Positions 1 to 7,847 are shown, numbered from the stretch's first letter. The stretch: DNA of 11,112 nucleotides from Isohypsibius dastychi (GCA_034696485.1 JAQIWT010001357.1:1-11112), one strand, 5' to 3'. The notes: a model not told the origin generated them from the sequence alone. A program made the numbers and translations.

Positions 1-620
1 TTCCAAAACTCGCAAGCGCAAATTCCCCTAGATTGAATTTGAATACCGGTGGGTCCAGGCTTTTAGGGTTGCCCCCCGGCTCCATTTGGTCGAATTCAAT
101 GATATTCTGTTAGAAGTTCGTAGAATCGAAATCATAACGCAAGTGGATGCCACTTTTTAATATATAATACCACTACGGTATGTAAGAATCTATGCACCCC
201 CGTAATCATTCAACTTGCAATTTAGGTGCGCGTTTTGTATTCTCCGAACAAATGTTTGAATTTTTTCTTCTCTTTGTAACATCAGAAAATAATTGTCAGT
301 TTCCAGAATAATTCATTTTTTCCAGTCGAAACTTATCCTCGAGAGCGCACCTCCCCCCCTAGGAGCGGTTTGAATACCTGTAAGATCACGGCTTTGAGGG
401 TTGCCACCAAGCACCATTTAGGCCAAGTTCACCGATTTCACGTTTGAGGTTCGTAAAGTAAAGACGGATGCGCGGCCAAGTGTTTTTGTACGCTTGGTTT
501 TTGTAGCGCTTTTAAATCTCTTTCTGATCATATGTCACGTTTATTTTTCCAATGGTTGTAACGTCAGATATACAATTAACAATTTCTGAAAGGATTCATT
601 TTTGCCAGTCGTATTTTTTC
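1..620. repeat. Diverged direct duplication, two units of about 280-330 bp
   Basis: Two copies of one ancestral segment lie in tandem. Matching landmarks in the same order are GAATACC at 41 and 372, AGGGTTGCC with CCATTT a little further on (near 65 and near 397), TTCGTA followed by a purine-rich stretch (near 117 and 450), TTGTAAC with TCAG (274 and 556), and ATTCATTTTT followed by CCAGTCG (near 310 and 593). The offset falls from about 331 to about 282, so one copy has lost or gained about 50 bp. Identity is modest. The window starts inside the first unit, so the array may extend leftwards. No reading frame is preserved in both units and no gene was recognised here. Confidence 0.55.
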
Positions 621-728
621 CACCACTCATCTTGTCGTCCGGTTTCAAAAGTTCACTCACTCATCCTCCCTGCCTCTGTCAGATTTTGGTCCAAATCTGT
701 GATCATCGAATGTGCAAATGTGCGCGCT

Positions 729-1085
729 TGTAGCCGGCAAGATAGTTGCGCGCAACTAGCAACTAACTTGACGGGCAACTCGGCAAGATAGTTGCGTCGG
801 CAAGTTAGTTGCGCGCATTTCGGCAAGATAGTTGCGTGCTGTGAGATTGACTTCCAATTAAGATCTACAAAGCTTAAACGACTGCAAAATCAAGAATAGG
901 TGTTTTTTTGATTGCAAGTCTGCTGTCTCGTTTATAAAAATTCGAGCCACTTTGCTTCGTAAAATTTTGGATTCTTATTTTACACGTCAGAAATTTTTGA
1001 AATGGAGGGTGTTTACAAATCCGTTTATTTTTCGGGATAAAAATATCATGGGGTTCTGTTTTGCATTGCTGATTTCACGATTCAG
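729..1085 (+). repeat. Left terminal inverted repeat arm
   Basis: About 357 bp. The outer 168 bp match the right arm perfectly. From 897 inwards mismatches appear (roughly one in eight over the next 60 bp, more later), and similarity fades after about 1085. Copies of the motif CGGCAAGATAGTTGCG lie at 735-750, 781-796, 798-813 (T for A at one site) and 821-836. Confidence 0.85.
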
Positions 1086-1192
1086 CAAAATGAAGCATGA
1101 TACTGGGTGTATGCCAGAACCGAAGATGGTGCAACATGAGATTGTGCAAGCTGGAATACTTTATCAGTGTGTTCTTTGATCTCGCCGACGGG

Positions 1193-1249
1193 CGCAACTA
1201 TCTTGCCGGCAAACGCAACTATCTTGCCGGAGATGCAATAGTCTTGCCG
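1193..1249 (-). repeat. Internal cluster of three 16-bp motifs inside the foldback element
   Basis: The reverse complement of the arm motif, CGCAACTATCTTGCCG, occurs at 1193-1208 and 1214-1229, and a variant with four changes occurs at 1234-1249. The spacing is about 21 bp. The orientation is that of the right arm, although these copies lie nearer the centre than either arm's conserved outer part. Confidence 0.8.
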
Positions 1250-1480
1250 AGTAACAACAACGTTGTAAACCGTTATAATAGCCATAAACCCCTATTTTAC
1301 CAGTTCAAGTCTGAACTATTCGTATGAATGAATCCTGAAAATCGTTTTGTTTGGAAAGTAATTCCTTGTAAACCACATTTATTTCACCAATAATAATCAT
1401 CATGAATAATCAGGAATATGAGAAGTTTTATGTGATGTTGGTACTTAGGAGATTTTTCCTTACTGAATTGATTCGATTGA

Positions 1481-1837
1481 ATCGTGAACTCAGCTATGCA
1501 AAACAAACCCCATAATCTTCCGAAAAATGAACAGATACTAAAACCTCATTGTTAAAAACCTCAATTTCATAATTTCTGACGTGTAAAATGAAATTCCGAA
1601 ATGATATGAAGTAAAGTGGCTCTAATTTTCATAAACGAGACACCAGACAAGCAATCAAAAAAACACCTGTTCTTGATTTTGCAGTCGTTTAAGCTTTGTA
1701 GATCTTAATTGGAAGTCAATCTCACAGCACGCAACTATCTTGCCGAAATGCGCGCAACTAACTTGCCGACGCAACTATCTTGCCGAGTTGCCCGTCAAGT
1801 TAGTTGCTAGTTGCGCGCAACTATCTTGCCGGCTACA
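1481..1837 (-). repeat. Right terminal inverted repeat arm
   Basis: Reverse complement of 729-1085. Positions 1670-1837 are identical to the left arm and 1481-1669 are diverged. The end is followed at once by the second copy of the 6-bp CGCGCT flank. Confidence 0.85.
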
Positions 1838-2220
1838 CGCGCTCGATGCTATTCATAGTTTCTGTCCCATCTGCTGACGATAAATTCAATAGAGTAGGTG
1901 GTCAACGGCAGCACCGGGAAAACTGCTCGACTGCGCCGGTTTTACTGCCCGACTATTAATGCACGCATACGTACTAGCAGTCTTGTTTCGCTGACAGACT
2001 GCAGTGTTGCGTGCCCTCTCAGTTGTCTAATGTCGCAAAAACATTTTTGTGCGCGAATTTACTATTCCTCAAGCTTAAGCGAACCGAAAGAGCCAGAAGC
2101 TCAGATCATAATTTTTCCATGATAGCTTACCGATCGGGTACAATCCTATTACTTACTCCCAGCCTTCGGCTGCTCGCAAGCAATCCGGTTTTCACACGTC
2201 TGACCGAAAACCTCGCCGGA
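1838..2220. other. Spacer between the foldback element and the GPCR gene
   Basis: About 380 bp that should contain the promoter and 5' leader of the downstream GPCR gene. I see no clear TATA box or other defined promoter element. An open frame continuous with the GPCR first exon begins as far left as 2011, and an in-frame ATG lies at 2119. The coding start is therefore uncertain, and part of this spacer could be translated. Confidence 0.4.
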
Positions 2221-2355
2221 ATGTCGCCGTTTTTCAACATGACTCTCAACAGTACGGTTCCGGGGAGAAAGGTTCTTCATTCATGGCATACCACGCAGTT
2301 CTTCCAAATAGCCATTGGAGTCATCTCGCTCTGGTTTCTGTAAATATTATCTACG
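2221..2355 (+). CDS. GPCR exon 1: extracellular N-terminus and first helix, joined to the end of TM2
   Basis: From the ATG at 2221 the frame gives a short N-terminus with NMT and NST glycosylation sequons and then a hydrophobic helix (FFQIAIGVISLWFL). A stop follows at 2341. One base back, the frame beginning at 2340 reads VNIIY and then a G codon split by the donor GTACAT at 2356. That half codon joins the acceptor at 3718 to give IIYGVCQAPFEV, which is a good TM2 ending. The helix before 2340 resembles TM1, so roughly 25-30 residues (end of TM1, first inner loop, start of TM2) seem to be missing at the junction. An alternative is that GTAAAT at 2339 is a splice donor and the TM2 exon is unrecognised. 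A start at 2119 is also possible. Confidence 0.6.
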
Positions 2356-3718
2356 GTACATCCGACTTGTTGGCTTTGTTATATGATAGTGTGGTCAATA
2401 AACAGACATTCTTTTTTTCTCCCAAGCAAATGTCTCGACAATATAATTCGAATTTCAGCACTAAAACGTGCTACCCGTATACTTTTTGGCCTATCTCGCT
2501 AGTAACTCGACCTCACATGGGAGAAAAAAGGGAAGAAAGGAACAAAGGGTCATTTTCCAGTTGGAAAATCGGTGATGATTCTGGTCAGCAGGGCTTAGCG
2601 AAACAAACGGCGGAGCTGACGGTTGAAACCTGGCGCCTTTGGAAAATTACCAAGAACGAAAATCTGGCGCTTCAGTTTTATGGTCAGCTGGAAGGATGTC
2701 ACTGCTAGTGCAGTAATAATGACTTGATCGAATGGAGTTTAGTTGGTGTTTTCGGGACCTGGGCTGACAATCGAAAGGTGACTTCAGAAGTACTAATTCG
2801 ACTCGTGTCAGACGGTAACTGATACCACTTATATGAACATCATCAGGCTGGATTTTTCACATCAGTTTACTTGAGCTCAGAGCGAAATCACAAAGTGCAC
2901 GGAAGGGAAAAAGCTGATCCATCTTAACGCACTAAATTAACTGATCACACTTGTCAGTATCAGTACCCACTTACGCAGATATAACAGCTGGACCGGTAAC
3001 GAAGTCCTTTGAAAGACTCTTCTGATCCCTTCTTCCTTTTTTTCTTCTTTGTGAGGCCTCAAACAGCCGAGTCATTAGTGAGATAGCTGTCAGCGCGAAA
3101 CAATCTTCAGCACAGTGCACCTTCTTTAGTTTTTGAATCCCACTGCTCGCGTTGAGAACGTATGCTTGTGAGTTTAACCAATAAATAACTCAGGAAGGTC
3201 TTGAACATGAGTGAACATTTTGAATATCCTCAGATGGCAGCCAACCGGTTTTCATGCGAATTTTTTAAACCAACGATTGTAGTTTTTGGTTTATTATTCA
3301 CGTACATCATCACTCGAAATCAAGCCTCTCATATTGACAAAACTTGTTTTTTTAGCAGCTAGGTGAAAAGCATAAGAGTCTTTCAACAAAAGGCTGGTTT
3401 TGAAATTTACAGAAAAATGGCACAGACTTTTCCGAAGCTTAGAAACAACGCAGGAAATCAAGCAGTGCGTTCAAACACGAAACAAAGTTTTAAGAATCAC
3501 TTCGTGACCAAGTGTGAACGCATCTGCAAAGTCTTCAGTGAAGTCTCACTTTGCAACCACTTTGCATCGCAAAACATGTACTCAAACAGCTAAGTAACAG
3601 CTACTTTACAATATTTTCTCAAATTAGCAAATTACCAATTCTCTCCATTCCAATTCTCCAGCTCCAATTCTCTTGATTAGAATATTTGCAGTCAGGGTCA
3701 TGCAATTTAATGTTTCAG
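2356..3718 (+). other. Long first intron of the GPCR gene (about 1.36 kb)
   Basis: It begins GTACAT and ends in the strong acceptor TTTCAG at 3713-3718. At about 1.36 kb it is far longer than the other introns in the window, so it may hold inserted or rearranged DNA. It contains a 35-bp sequence (2596-2630) repeated downstream of the gene, three copies of CCAATTCTC between about 3636 and 3673, and a pair of near-inverted GGTAACTGATAC-like motifs near 2815 and 2960. The 141-residue open frame at 2283-2708 and the 76-residue one at 3363-3593 have no recognisable domain, and I do not call them genes. No terminal-inverted-repeat element was found inside. Confidence 0.5.
2596..2630 (+). repeat. 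35-bp dispersed repeat, copy 1
   Basis: It matches 5575-5609 at 33 of 35 positions in the same orientation. The core reads GAAACAAACGGCGG and then GCTGACGGTTGAAACC. Flanking sequence is unrelated on both sides. Copy 1 lies in the GPCR first intron. Confidence 0.85.
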
Positions 3719-3909
3719 GTGTATGTCAAGCTCCGTTCGAGGTCCACTCTGCGTTCAATCGGACCTGGCACATCGGTACAGCATGGTGCTCATTCTTCCT
3801 CTTCTGTGTGATGCATCTTCAGCCATACCTATACTGGAGTCATGCCATCATCTCGCTCAATCGCCTATGGGCGGTCGTCACCCCTCTCACCTACCACAAC
3901 CTGCACAAC
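3719..3909 (+). CDS. GPCR exon 2, left part: end of TM2, outer loop 1, TM3 and inner loop 2
   Basis: The acceptor TTTCAG precedes 3719, and the first two bases complete a glycine codon. The product runs through GVCQAPFEVHSAF, the outer-loop tryptophan (NRTWHIG), the TM3 cysteine in TAWCSFFLF, then CVMHLQPYLYWSHAIISL and NRLWAVVTPLTYHNLHN. NRL stands in the place of the class A DRY motif at the foot of TM3, and an N-x-T sequon lies at NRT. The reading frame stays intact up to 3909, where the inserted element begins. The frame would otherwise run into the transposon and stop at 3931-3933. Confidence 0.85.
3903..3909 (+). repeat. 7-bp target site duplication, left copy
   Basis: GCACAAC directly before the inserted element at 3910. 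The identical heptamer follows the element at 4586-4592. It is part of the receptor's coding sequence for Leu-His-Asn. Confidence 0.85.
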
Positions 3910-4585
3910 CATAGTGTGATTAAAGAGAGGTGATCGCACAGGGCAAGAAGAGAGTGGCACGGCAATCTGGCCAGGCCCCTATTGTTCCCAAATCCACCCG
4001 GAGTTTGGTCACACATATGTGTGATAAATCGTTCAGGTGCATTCAGCCAAGGCAGCCGCGTGCTGGTCTTACTGACCCATTTGGGGGCCATCAAGGGGTT
4101 CAAAAAGACCAACTTTCTTAAGAAAGCATTATTAAACATGATATGATGAAATCAAAAATATTAGTCATATCATGAAATGAGACACGGAGTCGACATGATT
4201 GTACAAATGAACGAAAACTGATTTGGAATTATTTCTCGACGTAGTGAAATCAGGGAGAATTATTCAAATCTGGGAGCTGTAGGTCATCACAAATGACGAG
4301 AAAATTTTATAAGGAGCAAAAACGATGGACGGATAATTTAGTTTGCATGTTGCAGCGTTAAAAATGACAACAAAACCGAGTACCAGGGGGTTTATTCCAT
4401 TCCCCCTCACAAACCGAGCGCTAATGAACAAATACGTCACTTTCCCAATTAACCAAGCGCTTTAATTCTGTTTGCTCAGTCCGGGTGGATTGGCAAAGCA
4501 ATTACCGCTTGACCGGGTCCACCAGTCACATCCACAACATGGAATATGCCCTCTGTGCGATCACCTCTCATTTACTTACACTATG
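3910..4585. mobile_element. 676-bp non-autonomous terminal-inverted-repeat transposon inserted in a GPCR exon
   Basis: The ends CATAGTGT and ACACTATG are inverted copies. The match continues through GAGAGGTGATCGCACAG (3925-3941) and its complement at about 4553-4569, giving an imperfect inverted repeat of 35-40 bp. A further inverted pair, AATCCACCCGGA, lies about 80 and 93 bp in from the two ends. Both sides carry the 7-bp duplication GCACAAC. A 10-bp internal hairpin (CATGATATGA at 4137-4146 with its complement at 4165-4174) is present. There is no transposase ORF. A CA-start with a 7-bp duplication is nearest to P-type or hAT-type cut-and-paste elements (usually 7-8 and 8 bp), but superfamily is not established. 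Splicing does not rescue the exon, because no suitable AG lies at the right edge. Confidence 0.9.
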
Positions 4586-4592
4586 GCACAAC
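4586..4592 (+). repeat. 7-bp target site duplication, right copy
   Basis: GCACAAC directly after the element, identical to 3903-3909. Deleting 3910-4592 (683 bp) joins codon 3907-3909 to codon 4593-4595 with no frame change. Confidence 0.85.
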
Positions 4593-4856
4593 CGACGAAT
4601 GGCTGTTCAAACATGTTTTTCGGTGGGTCTCTTTGTCCTGGTGGTTCATTCCCCAATGTTACTGCGTGACATCATATGGTACCGGCTGCCCGAAGACCTC
4701 GTCGGATGTCAACCAAACGGTGAAGCCCAGGGGTTGTATGGGGCAGTGGCCTCAACAACGTCCCACTCCTGATCGTGCTCCTAGTGTATCCGTTCACTGC
4801 ATACAAACAAATTCTACGCCGCCGAGAACAACGAATTCTACTCGGGAAAAAATCAG
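4593..4856 (+). CDS. GPCR exon 2, right part: TM4, outer loop 2, TM5
   Basis: This is the continuation of the exon after the transposon. The first frame gives RRMAVQTCFSVGLFVLVV (TM4), then IIWYRLPEDLVGCQPNGEAQ in outer loop 2, whose cysteine should pair with the TM3 cysteine. At about 4750 this frame meets a stop (4770-4772), but the frame one base back reads LNNVPLLIVLLVYPFTAY and KQILRRREQRILLGKK, a clear TM5 followed by a basic inner loop 3. Adding one C to the CC at 4750-4751 would join the two, so a one-base loss at a homopolymer is the simplest reading. The exon ends in TCAG before GTTCG at 4857, phase 1. Confidence 0.8.
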
Positions 4857-4906
4857 GTTCGCCAAATAGAGTTTTGTTCGATCTTTCTTAACTGTGATAT
4901 TTACAG

Positions 4907-5262
4907 CGGCACTTGCACTCGCAACGGCCAATATCCGAGACATGGGTCAGATTGGTGAAGCCAACCAACTTCTCAGCGGAGTGAACACAAAACAAGTCGG
5001 TTCGCGTCAAGATAACTCTGCCACTAAAAGATCGAATGGATTCTTGATTGTCACGCTCTTGACACTCACTTGTGCTGTATCTTTTGTACCAATCAACATG
5101 TTCTACAACTTCCAAATTTTCCGCCCAGAATTTCTACAGGAAAGTTTCTATACTCCGTTCATCATGCTGGCTTCTCTAGAAGCCGTTTCTGACCCGGTTT
5201 ATTTCATCATCGCCATGCAAGATTTACGGACAGCTTTGAAAAATATGTTTTCTTTTCGTTGA
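4907..5262 (+). CDS. GPCR exon 3: inner loop 3, TM6, TM7 and C-terminus
   Basis: A 50-bp intron (4857-4906, ending TTTACAG) precedes it, and the split codon joins in frame. The exon codes a polar inner loop, then TM6 (GFLIVTLLTLTCAVSFVP, a variant of the FxxCWxP motif with F where W is usual), a short outer loop, and TM7 with EAVSDPVYFIIAMQDLRTAL. DPVYF takes the place of NPxxY, and the following QDLRTAL helix is the usual helix 8. The stop is TGA at 5260-5262. This exon is fully open over 118 codons. A possible ATTAAA poly(A) signal lies at 5424. Confidence 0.88.
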
Positions 5263-5970
5263 ACTCGCACTGCGCAGTCCCTCACCAAAGAACAAGTCAC
5301 CTGTCTTGTGGTGACATCATCTTTATTAGAATTATCCAGTTCTTCTTCGGCTTCGTTTACTGTTTCTTATTCGTTCCAAATCCGAACTGTTCAGTCGAAA
5401 AAGAATTCCCATTTCTTGCATCCATTAAAAATCATCCCTGATAACGAAGGTGAAATTTTCCGTCTCACATATTTTTCGAACAGGCTACATGATTCCGGCT
5501 TCCTGAAGACTATCGCAGCCAATCTACATGTCATTGGAAGCTACAAGGAAGCTCAAGGCCCATTACGTGTACGCTAGAGAAACAAACGGCGGGGCTGACG
5601 GTTGAAACCAATTATCCTGATCTTCTGGATCCTTGAATATCCTTGGACATCAACATCAGTCGTTCTTTGTAGCATTTACCAGAACCAGTTTTCTGCTTCG
5701 CTCGCTGTTGACGAAATCCTCGGAGAACCAGCTGTTCAAGCTGTCGCTGCGAGTCACCTGCCTCGATTTTATCTGAACCAGTCATGTCGCGGCTTTCGAA
5801 CCCGGCCGTGTTGAGTTGTTTGCGTTTATCAAGGCATCAAGGTTGTTATAACAAAAAATTTCGTAAGAGCGAGTCCAGACTTTGATCAGGAATTTCTCCG
5901 CTGAGGAAAAGCTGGTTAGGAGTAAAAAAAGCATTTGAAGAAATCTGCCGGAAGTCGCAGCGCTCAGAAC
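5263..5970. other. Region after the GPCR gene: probable 3' UTR and unassigned DNA
   Basis: The first 160 bp are probably the GPCR 3' UTR (ATTAAA at 5424). Several 60-90-codon open frames overlap here (for example 5308-5577 and 5602-5814), but none shows a domain or consistent coding signature, and they overlap in different frames. One frame near 5630-5780 includes NQLFKLSLRVTCLDFI, which could be a decayed coding fragment; I cannot assign it. The second copy of the 35-bp repeat lies at 5575-5609. Confidence 0.4.
5575..5609 (+). repeat. 35-bp dispersed repeat, copy 2
   Basis: It matches 2596-2630 at 33 of 35 positions (A for C at the fourth base, G for A at the nineteenth). It lies about 300 bp after the GPCR stop codon. 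Confidence 0.85.
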
Positions 5971-6158
5971 ATGGATGGAGATGATGATACCACTAGACCG
6001 GAAGTTGTGGAAGAGCGGTATTCGAAAATGGAATTGGATTTATAGATAAATTTACGTTCGCGATTGGATATGTTCTAGCGGCTGAAAGAGTTGCTGAGAA
6101 TAGATACAGCCATGATACTTTGTTGGTTTTAGTTTTACGGGCGGAAGACCTGAATTGA
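5971..6158 (+). CDS. Possible small unknown gene or exon, with a one-base frame break
   Basis: From the ATG at 5971 the frame reads MDGDDDTTRPEVVEERYSKM and ELDL, and stops at 6043. Starting at 6042 another frame reads IDKFTFAIGYVLAAERVAEN, then RYSHDTLLVLVLRAEDLN and a stop at 6156. One extra T in the TTT at 6039-6041 would join them into about 61 residues that look like a compact folded protein. Past the stop, an open frame continues from 6157 and a splice acceptor TTTTGCAG ends at 6255, so more exons may follow. No family is recognised. Chance open frames remain possible, since the evidence is only the amino-acid character and the same kind of frame break as in neighbouring genes. Confidence 0.35.
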
Positions 6159-6299
6159 TGGAAGTTTGAAATGCGCCGTGAAGTTTTCATCTGCTAGAGT
6201 GATTTTCTTGAAAATAAAATCACTGGAACGACTCCGTACTAAACTCCATTTTGCAGTTTGGATTTCGGTATGATCTCTGAGGGATATCAATAATGAAGA

Positions 6300-6713
6300 A
6301 AATAAGTAACATTTTGTGTTATTATTCACATAATTATTATTATCACATATCGTTCACATTGTCATCATCACCAGCTCGGCAGGGTGAAACAATCGAGAAG
6401 AATAAACTGGAGAAAACCGAACTTCGGTAGTGAAAATGATGAAGCCATTATGTTTGAAACATCGGGTATGAAGATTCTGATAAAAATCGAACTCACACAC
6501 ATTTATCGAGCAGACTAACTGTTTCTCCTCCGAATACGATTCAGTGTTCCCCATGCATGTGCAGATCATTCTCATTACCATCTCGGAGGTAACGTCGTAT
6601 GCGTTCCTGAAAAACCCCAAGGCCATGAGAAAGAACCGATTCGCGTTAAGATTCTGAAAAATTCAAAGTCTGGAATTCATGAACTTCGAATTACGCTCCA
6701 ACATGATGTCGCA
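6300..6713. other. Unassigned stretch with competing ORFs between two gene regions
   Basis: The first 60 bp are AT-rich. Two overlapping candidates follow. On the plus strand, 6520-6657 reads CFSSEYDSVFPMHVQIILIT, then ISEVTSYAFLKNPKAMRKNR and a stop; it faintly resembles the end of TM7 and helix 8 of a receptor. On the minus strand, 6626-6354 is open for 90 codons without any known motif. Neither is supported well enough to call. Part of the stretch next to 6714 should be the 3' UTR of the F-box gene on the minus strand. Confidence 0.35.
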
Positions 6714-6945
6714 TTACACTCCGCATTGCCGTTTAGGCCTTACTGCGTTCCATTCAAGGTCCACGGGAACGCGGTGACCCATGGTGCATGGACTGTTACG
6801 GAACGAGCTAACCTCATCAATTAGAGGAGCCAGATAATAGAAAGCCTCATCCGAATCAATCAGCGTCTCCGCGATGAATTTTGGTATATGTCGTCCAGCG
6901 GCCACGTCCACCAGCAAGCCTCGTAGATCCACAATCAAGCTGGCC
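6714..6945 (-). CDS. F-box gene exon 4: C-terminal region
   Basis: After a 50-bp intron ending TTTTAAG, the frame reads ASLIVDLRGLLVDVAAGRHI, continues through FIAETLIDSDEAFYYLAPLI, and ends RPKRQCGV with TAA at 6716-6714. It joins exon 3 in phase. No known domain is recognised. It could instead be a separate small gene, but the phase match and short intron favour the terminal exon. Confidence 0.65.
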
Positions 6946-6995
6946 CTTAAAAGAGTGAACAGTGAAATTAATATCTAACCAAAACGAGGAAAAAC

Positions 6996-7588
6996 GAACT
7001 GAGCAAGGCGTGTTCCAAGTTTCTCAAGCATTCACTGGGTAGGGTAACTTCAGAAAACTTATCATAGTCCGGCTGTGTCAACGGTCCGGAATCGTTCATG
7101 AATATGTTAATGAGCAGATATGGATCTTCAACCTGGTTAACCACAAGCTCCTCGAACCACTTTCCGACATCCTTGGTACACATGCTCCGAAAACCGCCGT
7201 GGATGATCTCCACATGGGGAAAAATGTCAGAATTACGAACGATAATCCGCTTGAAAGAGTCCATCATACGAATGTCCATCGGAAATTGAGCGTTGGTGAG
7301 ATGGAGATCCACATTTTGAACAATAATTTTCACGGAATTCAGATAGCGCTGCACAGCATCGTAGAGCTCCACTTCCACACCTGATCCACAGGATTTCCAT
7401 GAACCAGTGAGATGAAGCACTTCAACTTCCGGGGTGACAATTCGCGTCAGCAAAGAGCCCAAATCCGTGTATGTAAACAAGTCTCCACGTCTTTTTCGCG
7501 ACGGGAATTCCTCAAGTTCCAGTCTGATGTGTGTTCGCATCGCAGACACTTGACTCCTTCCAGAATTTCAAGCCATTTCTTGCAAACT
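6996..7588 (-). CDS. F-box gene exon 3: second half of the F-box and leucine-rich C-terminal region
   Basis: After the acceptor TTTTGCAG the exon opens with RVCKKWLEILEGVK, the final F-box helix. The frame steps back one base at 7549 and stays open for about 180 codons, giving repeated hydrophobic strands such as VEVLHLTGSW, SVKIIVQNVDLHL, SFKRIIVRNSDIF and KFSEVTLPSECLRNLEHALL. This pattern fits the irregular leucine-rich or FTH-like tails of many F-box proteins, but I cannot name the domain. The donor is taken as GTTTTT at 6995, which keeps phase with exon 4. GTTCGT at 6999 would be out of phase. Confidence 0.75.
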
Positions 7589-7650
7589 CTGCAAAACAAT
7601 AAAATTTTTAATTCGTACGTAATTCCCACAATCCTCTGGAAACATCACAC

Positions 7651-7731
7651 CTTTTAATTTTCGACCTCGTGATTGAATCCAGCTCCATGAAAATCATCGT
7701 CAGCACTTCCTCGGGCAAGCAGTTGATTTTT
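7651..7731 (-). CDS. F-box gene exon 2: first half of the F-box
   Basis: Preceded by the acceptor CTTGTAG and followed by the donor GTGTGA. It codes INCLPEEVLTMIFMELDSIT and RSKIK, with the split codons joining in phase to exon 1 (completing Ile) and exon 3 (completing Arg). The LPEEVL and MELDSITR segments are the first two parts of an F-box. Confidence 0.8.
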
Positions 7732-7847
7732 CTACAAGAAAAAGTCTGAGTGAACGAAGTGGTCGAAGTTACTCCTCTGATTCAAACTCTTTCTCGATTC
7801 AAATACATTTTAAATGCGGGAGCAACAACCAACAAAAATTTACTCAC

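Larger units (their letters stand above)
729..1837. mobile_element. Non-autonomous foldback-type DNA transposon with long terminal inverted repeats
   Basis: The first 168 bp (729-896) are an exact reverse complement of the last 168 bp (1670-1837). Recognisable inverted similarity continues inwards to about 1085 on the left and 1481 on the right, with more mismatches. The ends read TGTAGCCGGCAAG and CTTGCCGGCTACA. The element is flanked by a direct 6-bp repeat CGCGCT at 723-728 and 1838-1843, which looks like a target site duplication. The central 395 bp hold no transposase-like protein; the short ORFs there are out of context. Each arm carries four copies of a 16-bp motif (CGGCAAGATAGTTGCG or a close variant), and three more sit in the centre, as expected of sub-terminal transposase-binding repeats. 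Superfamily is not assigned; a MITE or Foldback-like element is the best description. Confidence 0.9.
2221..5262 (+). pseudogene. Rhodopsin-like (class A) GPCR gene broken by a transposon and frame breaks
   Basis: The pieces join into a seven-helix receptor of a type expanded in nematodes and tardigrades, probably a plasma-membrane sensory or orphan receptor; the ligand is unknown. Exons are 2221-2355, 3719-3909 continued at 4593-4856, and 4907-5262. Visible class A marks are two N-glycosylation sites in the N-terminus (NMT, NST), the TM3 cysteine in TAWCSFF, an NRLWAV in place of DRY, and DPVYF in place of NPxxY. Breaks are a frame change at 2340 with part of TM1 to TM2 apparently absent, a 676-bp element after codon 3907-3909, and a one-base frame change near 4750. 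The remaining product would be about 315 residues, somewhat short for the family. The one-base changes could be sequence errors; the insertion looks real. The allele in the genome is probably non-functional unless the insertion is polymorphic. Confidence 0.85.

Noticed and set aside
1082-1285. Minus-strand open frame in the centre of the foldback element
   Set aside because: Its repeated GKIVA segments come from the 16-bp DNA motif; there is no transposase or other domain.
2283-2708. 141-codon open frame inside the GPCR first intron
   Set aside because: Only its first 25 codons belong to the receptor (TM2 end); beyond the donor at 2356 there is no recognisable domain.
3891-4139. Minus-strand open frame overlapping the GPCR exon and the transposon
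   Set aside because: It crosses the insertion boundary, so it cannot be an ancestral gene.
3910-4585. The inserted element could be an introner-like sequence removed by splicing
   Set aside because: The left edge has GTGTG close by, but no AG lies at or just before the right edge, and the nearest AG upstream would leave dozens of bases that change the frame.
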